A stretch of 64,000 nucleotides of DNA from Plasmopara viticola. Its lineage: Eukaryota; Oomycota; Peronosporomycetes; Peronosporales; Peronosporaceae. This document shows, one piece after another, positions 25,142 to 33,279 of this stretch. The position numbers were made by a program, and so were the translations under genes. The stretch's first letter is position 1, and each line of letters opens with the position of its first letter. The stretch lies in assembly GCA_001695595.3 (NCBI GenBank), contig MBPM02000007.1:372001-436000 (forward strand), in the 5' to 3' direction. The notes beneath the pieces are model-generated. The model saw only the letters and a list, made by a program, of their open reading frames with translations. It had not been told where the DNA came from and did not search any database.

Positions 25142-26641
25142 ATGACGATCGAGACCCGGGCCCAAAAGACGCGGCAGCAGATGAAATCTTACTGGATCGA
25201 GCACAGTAGCACCACGGACATTGAGTCCATGATGCTCGACACGAACGCCCAGGTCCTGCATGAACTGGAAGTGCCCGAGATCCTGGAGCGCGCGCCGTCC
25301 ATGCAAGACAAGGACGTCCTCGAGATCGCGGCCGGGATCGGGCGCTTCACGTCCCTCATTGGCAAGCAAGCCAAGACCGTCACGGCCGTCGAGTTTATCG
25401 AGGATTTCCACAAGGCCAATGTCACGTCCAATGGCCATCTCGACAACGTCACGTTTCTGTGCCAGGACGTCGTGAACTTTGAGGCCACGCCCCACTCGTT
25501 TGACGTGATCTTTTCCAATTGGCTCTTCATGTACCTCGGGGATGAAGAAGTCGAAAAATTTGCGCAAAAAGCCATTCGATGGCTCCGTCCTGGTGGCCAC
25601 CTCTTTTTCCGCGAATCTTGCTTTAAGCAATCGGGCGACGTGAAACGGAGCTCGAATCCAACGCACTATCGTCATCCGGCGTTTTATATTGGCGTCTTTG
25701 GGTCAGTGGTAGCCAAGGAAGGGAATGGGAGTCTAGGGTTTTTCAACCTCGAGTCGTCTGGTAGCATTGCCGTCTACCGCAAAATCAAGAAGAACAATGG
25801 CCAGATTTTCTTTTGCTATACAAAAGCGATCAAAGAAGGGTCCGACAACGACATTGAATCCGTAAACACGTTTCAGAAATTTCTCGACGAGCAACAATAC
25901 TCGAATCAGAGCATCACGCGCTACGAAAAGATCTTTGGACCAGGCTACGTCAGTACGGGTGGCCAGACCACGACGACCGAGTTTGTCGAGAAACTCGACC
26001 TGCAACCAGGGGAGCGAGTCCTGGACGTGGGTTGTGGCATTGGAGGCGGGGACTTTTACATGGCCCGGCAATTCAACGTCTCGGTGCTCGGGATCGATCT
26101 CTCGACCAACATGATTCACCGTGCGCTTGAAACCTCCATGACCGAGCCCACGATTGACGTTGAGTTTGAGATTTGTGACGCCACGAAGAAGGAGTTTCCC
26201 GACCAGTCGTTTGACGTCGTGTACTCTCGGGACACGATTCTACACATCAAGGACAAGCAAGCGTTGTTTGCCAAGTTCTATCGCTGGTTAAAGCCTGGAG
26301 GTCGCGTCCTCATTTCCGACTATTGCCAAGGCGAGCAAGAGCCATCGACGCGCTTTCGAGCGTACGTTGCGAGTCGTGGCTACCATTTATTGTCTCCGTC
26401 TCAGTATGGCAAGACATTGGAGGCAGTGGGGTTCTCGTCCGTGGTGGCGGAAGACCGGACGCACCACTTTGTCAAGGTGTTGAAAGAAGAGCTCGCGCGA
26501 ACGATGGCCCAGAAGGAGCAATTCATTGCCGAGACGAGTGAGTCGGACTTTCAATACATTGTCGACGGGTGGGAGGCCAAGATTGTTCGGTGCGGCGAGG
26601 GCGATCAAAAGTGGGGTCTCTTTTACGGCAAGAAGGAGTAA
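25142..26641 (+). CDS. PMT: Phosphoethanolamine N-methyltransferase (two-domain)
   Basis: A single-exon protein of 499 residues with two class I SAM-dependent methyltransferase domains, as in plant PEAMT. Domain 1 has motif I DVLEIAAGIGRFT at ~58-70 and a post-motif PGGHLFFRES. Domain 2 has VLDVGCGIGGG at ~293-303, followed by VLGIDLS and KPGGRVLISDY. The family methylates phosphoethanolamine three times to phosphocholine using S-adenosylmethionine, feeding phosphatidylcholine synthesis in the cytosol. Keeping both domains in one chain suggests all three steps are done by this enzyme. The ATG at 25142 is preferred; an in-frame non-ATG extension exists upstream. A fragment of its 3' coding end is duplicated at 27818-27955, and a perfect hairpin lies 94 bp after the stop. 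Confidence 0.92.
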   Translation: MTIETRAQKTRQQMKSYWIEHSSTTDIESMMLDTNAQVLHELEVPEILERAPSMQDKDVLEIAAGIGRFTSLIGKQAKTVTAVEFIEDFHKANVTSNGHLDNVTFLCQDVVNFEATPHSFDVIFSNWLFMYLGDEEVEKFAQKAIRWLRPGGHLFFRESCFKQSGDVKRSSNPTHYRHPAFYIGVFGSVVAKEGNGSLGFFNLESSGSIAVYRKIKKNNGQIFFCYTKAIKEGSDNDIESVNTFQKFLDEQQYSNQSITRYEKIFGPGYVSTGGQTTTTEFVEKLDLQPGERVLDVGCGIGGGDFYMARQFNVSVLGIDLSTNMIHRALETSMTEPTIDVEFEICDATKKEFPDQSFDVVYSRDTILHIKDKQALFAKFYRWLKPGGRVLISDYCQGEQEPSTRFRAYVASRGYHLLSPSQYGKTLEAVGFSSVVAEDRTHHFVKVLKEELARTMAQKEQFIAETSESDFQYIVDGWEAKIVRCGEGDQKWGLFYGKKE

Positions 26642-26734
26642 GTGGAGTGTCAACGAGTACTCAATACGTAATTGTGAATGTATAAATTGATTAAGGATCA
26701 CTGTTATTGAGTTGCGGTGCGCTTAATTGTGAAC

Positions 26735-26769
26735 TGATGCCACCATTATTGACAATAATGGTGGCATCA
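26735..26769. repeat. Perfect 16-bp inverted repeat (hairpin)
   Basis: Two perfectly complementary 16-nt arms (TGATGCCACCATTATT and its reverse complement) are separated by GAC. It lies 94-128 nt after the PMT stop codon, so it could form a stem-loop in the PMT 3' UTR. No T-run follows. It could also be the remains of a small palindromic transposon. Confidence 0.8.
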
Positions 26770-27340
26770 CATTAGCAAGTTATTGAATCATATTTTTGAA
26801 ATAATTGAACATGGGTAAATTTGTGGTTTCAAAACATATTTGTTAGGCGCGGTATTTTAGGCGTTAAACGCGTTCAATTAAATCGACGTTGCGAAGGCTT
26901 GCGTGATAAGGCGCGTAGCCTACACCCTCGTCGGACATGCTGCCATGGAGAAGCTTAAGTTTGGATGACTACGTGAAAGTGAACGCTATAGTGACGTGCT
27001 CGGATGGTGGTCGGTACGGCGTATGCAATATATTGTATACTACCAAGGCCATGACAATGCCACAATGAATTGATGAACGAGGTTTTACAGAGTCAATGAT
27101 ACACGTATTAGCAAGAAAATTGTTTAGAGATTTAGGGACGAACCTCCATGTTGCCGGTTCACAGCTTCAGTCGTGTAAATTTATTGTGAAAAAGACGACA
27201 AATGTACTGATGACGGAGAGTCTTGTTGAGACGCTAGTCCCGCCGCACGATCCACGTCTGGACTATTGTGGCTTGCTGCTTGCTCATTGCGGCTGCTAAA
27301 TGTCTGTCCACTTGCCACTGAAGCTGACGTAAATCCCACG
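26770..27340. other. Spacer of duplicated unit, copy 1
   Basis: Non-coding spacer between PMT and effector A. Parts of it recur in diverged form at 28350-28840: the CAGTCGTGT..TTTA.TGTGAA, GACGCTAG and CGTCTGGA...GGCTTGCTGCT blocks appear in the same order, each followed by an effector gene. I see no gene in it. Confidence 0.6.
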
Positions 27341-27688
27341 CTACTTCATCCTTGCTTGCTGTCTCAGTGCTTTATAAACGTACTTGATTTCGTCTTTATC
27401 TTGATTGTATTTTCTATTCATGCTCTCGATGGGGCCCTCGTAGCGCTTGCCGAGGTCACGTCTTTCCACCCATTCCGTAAATTTGAGCCACAAGAGCTTA
27501 AACCAAAGAATCACTTTCCGAAAAATTGTCGGTCGTGTCCCCTCACTCGTAGTTTTGAGCCGTCGAGTCGTAAAATAAGAGTCAGGGACATTGGTGGAAG
27601 CCGATTGCAATGTATTGGTCTTGAAAACGAGTTCGACACTCACGAGCCCCAGCACGGCAACGATGAGGATCACTTGGTATCGCTTCAT
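27341..27688 (-). CDS. Small secreted effector candidate A (degenerate RxLR)
   Basis: A 115-residue protein with a clear signal peptide (MKRYQVILIVAVLGLVSVEL, cleavage probably near 20-25). A degenerate RxLR-like tetrad RRLK follows at 42-45, then TTSEG where a dEER motif would lie. The mature part is short, basic and rich in Trp and Leu (ILWFKLLWLKFTEWVERR at ~60-77), suggesting amphipathic helices. RxLR-type proteins are secreted by oomycetes and often enter host cells; here that is inferred only from architecture. An upstream in-frame start would put residues before the signal peptide, so I use the ATG at 27688. It is a close paralogue of effector B (29045-29422). No target or domain is recognised. 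Confidence 0.75.
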   Translation of the reverse strand: MKRYQVILIVAVLGLVSVELVFKTNTLQSASTNVPDSYFTTRRLKTTSEGTRPTIFRKVILWFKLLWLKFTEWVERRDLGKRYEGPIESMNRKYNQDKDEIKYVYKALRQQARMK

Positions 27689-27786
27689 AGAAGACTCGAC
27701 CCGCGGACAAGAAGTTAGAGGATGAAAGACTACTGATAAGAATTGCACATCTTACATGACACTTTTGCCAAACATAAGAAGAGCAA

Positions 27787-27800
27787 TTTTTGTACAAAAA
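27787..27800. promoter_or_regulatory. Palindrome in effector A promoter
   Basis: A perfect 14-bp palindrome TTTTTGTACAAAAA, 99-112 nt upstream of the effector A start. The matching place in the effector B promoter holds TCTTTGTACAAAGA. Possible binding site for a dimeric regulator; inference only. Confidence 0.35.
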
Positions 27801-27817
27801 AGTTTTGTCTAGTACAA

Positions 27818-27955
27818 ACCATTTTGTGAAGGTGTTGAAAGAAGAGCGGGGACAACGATGGCACAAAAGGAGCAATTTATTGCGGAAACGAGGGGATTGG
27901 ACCATAAATACCAAGGATTGTTCGTTGCGGCCAATCATCTTAAACTGAAGCGACT
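27818..27955 (+). pseudogene. PMT 3'-end fragment
   Basis: Matches the PMT coding sequence from about 26465 to 26610: HFVKVLKEE is readable, then one base is missing and the frame is lost. A further ~27-bp gap follows before the match resumes at CCAAGGATTGTTCGTTGCGG. It has no start and cannot be a gene. It marks the left edge of the second copy of a tandemly duplicated unit. Confidence 0.8.
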
Positions 27956-28007
27956 ACATTGTCTGCAACAAATAATCCCTGTTAGAAATGATTAGACCAA
28001 AAAGATC

Positions 28008-28328
28008 TTCGGAAAAGGTTGGGGTGACGCCCACCTTTCAAGCGCGGGGGCTAAATGCTCGCGCGCTTCGGGCAGGTGCTCTCGGGCATCTGCAGGTCTC
28101 TAACGAGTCTCACCCTCGACGTGACGGTCTTCAGCACCAGGGCGCCACCTGGGCTCTTACCAAGTCAGAGCTAAACAAAATGATGGAAGACCTTCACGAC
28201 CTCGGTGCTGGCTGCACTGCCCGCCGAACGAGACCCGACGTATGCGGACACCATTCTATGTCGTGGACTAGCCAGACTGAGCCTAGCACGTGCATAACTT
28301 GGCAACGCGATAACGTAATACATTACAT
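28008..28328 (+). mobile_element. SINE-like retroposon, copy 2
   Basis: A 321-bp copy of the family at 13904. It is flanked by a perfect 12-bp target-site duplication, ACCAAAAAGATC, at 27996-28007 and 28329-28340. It ends in TAATACATTACATTACAT. It sits inside the second duplicated unit, between the PMT fragment and the spacer copy, so it inserted after the duplication. Confidence 0.88.
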
Positions 28329-28340
28329 TACATACCAAAA

Positions 28341-29044
28341 AGATCCGTCATGCGCGGTGTTATAGGCGTTTGACGCAATGAAGTAGGGACATCAAGGCTT
28401 TCATGGCGTTGACTTAGGTCACACTAAATGCGCGTAAAGGTTGCGAGGCCAGGCACTAAGCCTATACTTTCGTCGAAGTATTGACAATTTCAACCATTAT
28501 GCTACGATAAAGAACATTTAAGTCGGATCAATTTGTTAGTGGACGCTAGTGGCGTATGCCAAAAAGGTATAATAACAAGGCCATAACATCACCACGATAA
28601 ATGTATGAATGAGATAATGATCCAGCTTCCACTGTAATAGTGAAAAAACGATGTTCAGAGCACCCTCCAATACGGCAAATTGGGCTTCCAGTCGTGTTAG
28701 TTTAGTGTGAATAAATGGACTGACACCGCTGTTTTAAAAAGACGCTAGATTTGCCGCAAGCGTAGGTGTAATGCTCATATTGCATAGGCAGAACATTTGC
28801 GTCTGGAATTTTGCGGCTTGCTGCTCGTTGGAAAGGAAACTAACTCAAATTATCTCCCACACGTCTTTCACCTCAAACATTTCGCTTTTTAAATTGCAAT
28901 AACAGCACATGGATAATTATTGGTGGCCTTAAGGCCCTATATATCAATAAACAACGTATGTAGTACTTAAGACACATACCCCATTTAAAATATAATCGTC
29001 ATTGCTGCTGCTACATCTTCTACACTTGATACTGCACTGCAACT
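28341..29044. other. Spacer of duplicated unit, copy 2
   Basis: Non-coding and AT-rich, with blocks matching the spacer at 26770-27340 in the same order but strongly diverged. No gene seen. Confidence 0.55.
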
Positions 29045-29422
29045 CTACTTCATCCTTGCTTGCTGCCTCAGTGCTTTATAAATGACTTTAATCTCGGCTT
29101 TATCCCACTTGTATTGTCTCTTCAAATTCTTTTTAAGGCGTTTGTAGTGCTTGCCGACCTCACGTCGTTTCACCCATCCTGTAAGTCTGAGCCACATGAG
29201 TTTTAACCAAAGAATCACTTTCTGGAAAACTGTTGGTCGAGTCCCCTCAATTGTAGTTTTTAATTGTCGAGCCCCCTCACTAGTGGTTTTTAATTGTCGA
29301 GTCGAATAGAGAGTGTCGGGGGCATCAGTTGACGCTCTCTGCACTTCGTTGGTCGAGGCGACAAGCTCAAGACTCACTAACCCCAGCACGGCAACGATGA
29401 GGATCACTTGGTATCGCTTCAT
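29045..29422 (-). CDS. Small secreted effector candidate B (duplicated RQLK motif)
   Basis: A 125-residue paralogue of effector A with the same signal peptide (MKRYQVILIVAVLGLVSLEL) and the same basic Trp/Leu-rich mature region ending LRQQARMK. Its special feature is a tandem repeat of ten residues, TRQLKTTSEG (41-50) then ARQLKTTIEG (51-60), where effector A has a single TRRLKTTSEG. RQLK is an RxLR-like tetrad with Lys in the last place. The duplicated 30-bp units are at 29243-29302. The gene starts at the ATG at 29422; a TTG lies just upstream. Role in host interaction is inferred from the secretion signal and motif position, not shown. It is divergent from effector C, 467 bp away. Confidence 0.75.
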   Translation of the reverse strand: MKRYQVILIVAVLGLVSLELVASTNEVQRASTDAPDTLYSTRQLKTTSEGARQLKTTIEGTRPTVFQKVILWLKLMWLRLTGWVKRREVGKHYKRLKKNLKRQYKWDKAEIKVIYKALRQQARMK

Positions 29423-29889
29423 CAAAGACTCGACCCGCGTACCAGAAATGTGTGAATGGTAGATAGACTACCGAGAAGAAATCCTCCGGCTTGCACATCG
29501 TACGTGACCCTTTTTTTCTAACATAGAGAGAGCAGTCTTTGTACAAAGAACGTTTTGCCGGCAGAATCAGAAATGTTGCCGTGAAAAAAAATTAAGATAT
29601 TTGCATCTACTGATGCAAAGCTCAAGTAGTTACCACTTCCACCTATTGCGGTGGCCTATGCATTTAAGGTGTTGCCTTATGTGCGTCACCTGCACCACTT
29701 TAAACGCTAATCGCTACACCGATGTATACTATCGCTTCCAGAACGTGAATTGGGTACAAACCGTATACTAATTGAAGATGGATTATCATATGGACTTTTT
29801 CTCATGTTGGGATCAGTTTTGGTAGATTATTGTTTTATAGGGATGGATAAAAGCTGCTATTCCCCAACTTTCTTGTCACAACCCCCGCG
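29423..29889. other. Divergent promoter region of effectors B and C
   Basis: No coding signal. Contains the effector B palindrome at 29536-29549 and, nearer effector C, a looser GGGTACAAA half-site at about 29755. The part next to effector B resembles the effector A promoter. Confidence 0.45.
29536..29549. promoter_or_regulatory. Palindrome in effector B promoter
   Basis: A perfect 14-bp palindrome TCTTTGTACAAAGA, 114-127 nt upstream of the effector B start. Compared with the effector A copy, position 2 changed from T to C and position 13 from A to G, which preserves the symmetry. Confidence 0.35.
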
Positions 29890-30249
29890 ATGAAGCGGCT
29901 GCACGTCATCGTGCTCTTCGCTGTGCTCTCGTGGTCTCAATTCGAGGTCGCGTCCACGACCAACGCGTTACGTGAAGCAACGTCGGCTTCTGTCTCCACT
30001 TCTCCCTTTTCCACTTTGCCACAGACAGCAGACGAAGAGGAGAGAGGGCGTGGACCCTTAAAATGGGTCCGAGTCAATGCCCGTGTTGGTAAACTCAAGA
30101 TGGAGGAAGTGTGGGAGAGAATAAAGCTCTGGGTGAACTATTACCGAAAACGATGGAGACTCTGGAGAGAATACAAAGCAAACCTCAAGAAGTATGATTT
30201 TGATCATGAGAACAAGAAGGCCAAAATCAAAGAACAGCTCGCGGCATGA
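29890..30249 (+). CDS. Small secreted effector candidate C (EER-type)
   Basis: A 119-residue protein with a signal peptide (MKRLHVIVLFAVLSWSQFEV, cleavage near 20-25), then a Ser/Thr-rich linker and an acidic DEEER motif at 48-52 that matches the dEER part of RxLR-dEER effectors. No RxLR tetrad precedes it. The mature part is short, basic and rich in Trp, Lys and Arg (VWERIKLWVNYYRKRWRLW at ~73-91), like effectors A and B. The similar signal peptide and C-terminal pattern suggest a distant paralogue. Secretion is well supported; an effector role is inference. Confidence 0.7.
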   Translation: MKRLHVIVLFAVLSWSQFEVASTTNALREATSASVSTSPFSTLPQTADEEERGRGPLKWVRVNARVGKLKMEEVWERIKLWVNYYRKRWRLWREYKANLKKYDFDHENKKAKIKEQLAA

Positions 30250-30499
30250 TCGCGCGACTACAATGCGATCTCGTAAACATTAGATCCCAGCTGCACATGA
30301 CGTGCATGAAACGAAATAATCCAGTTGAAATCTATGAAAATCTTCCTTTTATCTAAATCGGCACCTTTACCTATTCGACGTATAGATTTTGATTCCAAGA
30401 CTTAATGGTTACTTTCATCTAGTGTTTCATACCCGCCAGCGGTACACCAGAGTACCGCCACACAACCGTGGTACGTCTTCGGATGGTACCCACGCTCAC

Positions 30500-31960
30500 C
30501 ATGACCTGTTACCACGATCGAGTCCATGAACGCAGTCGACGCGTGCGTACGTGCCTTTTGCCGTCTCGTACTCTGTTTTGGCTTTTGCAAGAGCCACGCG
30601 TCCGCGGTTGCCAGTCGTTCGTGACAGCACGCTCGACTTCATCCTCAAAACGCTGGTCGCGCCAATCATGACATCCCTGCGTTCGCTCAAAGCAACAGCG
30701 TGACTGCGTCTTGCGCTTCGTGCTCCACTTGTTGCAACGCACCACAGGCAGCCTAAGTAACGGACGTGCGCGTCTCCTTTCCACAGCGTAAACAACACGC
30801 ACCTCTCGTTCGTTTAAAGCCCTCGAGAGCACCGTTTCCGTCCGTCGATAGCTGTTCAACGCATCCTTGTCTTTTTCCATCAAAGCTTCTGCACAAGCGA
30901 GCTCCGTTTCCATCGAGCGCGACCATCGGCCACCCGTCATTGCGGCTGCATTTTGAACGTTTACGTCCATCCTGTATGCAAGAGAGCAGCTCGAATCTCG
31001 TACGTGGTTGCCCCTCGTCGTCCTACCTCGCTTCGAGCCGAGCGTGGCAAGCTAGTCAGCGAGGAGTACGAGCATGAGCATTTTCCACTTGCCAGCCACC
31101 CCTTTCATCGCACCTCGTTCTAGAGCTCACGTCGAAACCTCATCGTGTACCCGACACGGCAAAAGCGTTGCCAGAGTCCCACATCTCGGTCGTGCTCTCC
31201 TCGACGCCAGTCAATTTTCGCTACAACGCCTTGGCGCGTTGCCAAGGCCTGGTCGTTGGCTTTGAATCCAGTCGCAGCCGGTTCTCTTCCTCCCCACCGG
31301 CTTCTCGCCGTCCTTCATCCTGCCGTACCGTCCGGCCATCTTGCTCCAAGGAATAGCATAAACACTCGTGGCGGGCCAGCCTAACTCTTCCCGACCGCAC
31401 GTACATGGTCTCTCTAAATCGCATGCACGAGCTCGTGTCGAAGTTGTGAGCGTCCAATCGGTCTCGAACGCGACCCAGTCCAGCTTCCGTCTGGTCCAAC
31501 GTCTGTTCAGCTCCCGTGCGAGATCGAGCCACGTGCTGGAGTGCCATCGCACGCTGTCGCGTCTTGGCGTACTAATCATTCATCAGCACCACCACGGCCT
31601 TCAACAGGGCCACGCTAGTGCATCCAAGGCATCAAGTCGACGGGACACGGGCACCAGTCTCGCCGCCGCACCTTTTGCCTCACGCACGCAATGAAGGAAC
31701 GTTCCTGGACGCATGTTCCGCTCACGTGGCGCGTCTGTTCCACCGTCTCGGCTCTCTCGACGTCCTCCTTGACTCGTTAATCAAGCAGCGCAAGCTTTTG
31801 CGTCTCGACGTCCATGTCTTGCACCTGATGCACGTGATGGCGGGCAAGCCGTCGACCGCGAAGTGGGCGCAACGCGATGGCCTGCCACCTCGTCTCCGTG
31901 AAGGTCAAAGCCACGGAAAGGATGCAAGAGGCCGCTGCCACGCCTTACTAGCATCCATCG
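30500..31960 (-). pseudogene. Decayed coiled-coil protein gene
   Basis: A GC-rich block on the minus strand contains several open pieces in different frames with heptad-like coiled-coil character. Examples are QDMDVETQKLALLD and RVKEDVERAETVEQ near 31740-31840, ALQHVARSRTGAEQTLDQTE near 31500, and ACAEALMEKDKDALNSYRR near 30870. At least four frameshifts and several stops separate them, so no protein can be made. Base composition differs from the AT-rich surroundings and matches that of intact genes, as expected of a former gene. The original family is not recognised. A plus-strand frame at 31618-32238 is its antisense shadow. Confidence 0.5.
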
Positions 31961-31983
31961 CTTCGCTATTGACTGTTCAAAGC

Positions 31984-32766
31984 CTACCGTTTGCTACAAG
32001 GCGAAGCAAGCAATGGCCGGTCTTCAATCACCAGCACGACTCCTTCTTCGCTACGACGCCGCTCGCGCTTGCGGAGGTCGGCAAGCTGTCGCTTAGTGTA
32101 CAGACCGAGGTACGTGAGGGCCCCGATGGTCAGCACGAAGCCTGTCGCTGCCACGAACACTTGACTATAAGAGACTCTCGTCTCTCCCGTCACGACCGCG
32201 GCGAGATCCGTGGCTTGGCCGCCGAGATAGGCCCATAACACAGCGTGCGGAGCCGTGCCGACCGCGGACGAGACCATGAAGCGAGCCACGGACACTTGCG
32301 TCATGGCCAACGTGTACACTTTGACGAGATTGGGCAGACTCGAGAGCTGGTAGAGCAACACGGGCTTCCAGCTTGGGCTCGTGAGGACGTTGGCAAAGGC
32401 TTGAAAGGCTGGAAAATGGGTCCCGAGGGACGGGCCCACCATGTTATTGCCCAGGGCGCGTCCCAATAGGAACGCGAGGGTCGACCCTCCCGTTTTGCCC
32501 ACAATAATAATCACCACTGCATGCGGGAGACGGAAGAGAGAGCCCGCGATCATTTCGAACGCCGTGGCGGGGAGACAGAGGGGCACAGCGACCCAAAAGA
32601 CGAGAACGAGGCCCACGGTGCCTAACAGAACGTGCGCGTGGACCCAGACTTGGACGATTGCGATGTATTCGCGAATCGGTAACATGGACAGGAGCGACAT
32701 GACGGCAAGGAGGAGCACCACGAAGAGACCGAGACGTAGGCGCAATTGCCGCACATTGCTGCTCAT
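31984..32766 (-). CDS. TVP38/TMEM64-type (VTT domain) membrane protein
   Basis: A 260-residue protein with about five to six hydrophobic segments. The VTT (SNARE-associated Golgi protein, DedA-like) domain is seen in GKTGGSTLAFLLGRALG at ~115-131 and in the later LPNLVKVYTLAMTQVSVARF segment, which replaces the usual Pro-rich turn of the family. A short basic tail follows the last membrane segment. Members such as TVP38, TMEM64, TMEM41B and VMP1 sit in the Golgi or ER; several act as lipid scramblases, so a role in lipid movement is likely but inferred. I start at the ATG at 32766, since CCCATTTTTTT just upstream looks like an initiator; a longer frame begins at 32922. A SINE copy sits ~200 bp upstream. 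Confidence 0.82.
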   Translation of the reverse strand: MSSNVRQLRLRLGLFVVLLLAVMSLLSMLPIREYIAIVQVWVHAHVLLGTVGLVLVFWVAVPLCLPATAFEMIAGSLFRLPHAVVIIIVGKTGGSTLAFLLGRALGNNMVGPSLGTHFPAFQAFANVLTSPSWKPVLLYQLSSLPNLVKVYTLAMTQVSVARFMVSSAVGTAPHAVLWAYLGGQATDLAAVVTGETRVSYSQVFVAATGFVLTIGALTYLGLYTKRQLADLRKRERRRSEEGVVLVIEDRPLLASPCSKR

Positions 32767-32964
32767 ACTGGGAGGGGCGACAAAAAAATGGGAACCGTTT
32801 GGGGTTATTGTTATTGCGAAGGGGTCAAAAGTAGAGCATGGACAGAATTGAGGAGTCAGCTTCAACAACATAAAGAACAACGTCAAATAGCAGCAACATA
32901 TGCGCAACAAAAGGGTGGGCAAGCCGTTCAGTTTGATTAAGCCGGCAAATTAGAGCTGTTATTA

Positions 32965-33279
32965 ATGTAATGTAATGTATTACGTTATCGCGTTGCCAAG
33001 TTATGCACGTGCTAGGCTCAGTCTGGCTAGTCCACGGCATAGAGTGGTGTCGGGTCTCGTTCGGCGGGCAGTGCAGCCAGCACCGAGGTCGTGAGGGTCT
33101 TCCATTATTTTGTTTATCTCTGACTTGGTAAGAGCCCAGGTGGCGCTCTGGTGCTGGAGACCGTCGCGTCGAGGGTGAGACTCGTTAGAGACCTGCAGAT
33201 GCCCGAGAGCACCTGCCCGAAGCGCGCGAGCATTTAGCCCCCGCGCTTAGAACGAGGGCATCACCCCAACCTTTTTCAA
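32965..33279 (-). mobile_element. SINE-like retroposon, copy 3
   Basis: A ~315-bp minus-strand copy of the family at 13904, with the same head (AAAAAGGTTGGGGTGA) and (ATTAC) tail at the left end. Only a 6-bp CATTAA is shared by both flanks, so the target-site duplication is eroded. It lies ~200 bp upstream of the TVP38-type gene. Confidence 0.85.

Noticed and set aside
25028..25675. A 215-residue minus-strand frame
   Set aside because: It is the antisense of the PMT gene, whose plus frame has two clear methyltransferase motifs.
27988..28365. A 125-residue plus-strand frame
   Set aside because: It lies almost wholly within SINE copy 2 and uses its target-site duplication as the start.
31618..32238. 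A 206-residue plus-strand frame
   Set aside because: Leu/His-rich antisense of the decayed coiled-coil gene and of the TVP38-type gene 3' end; no domain of its own.
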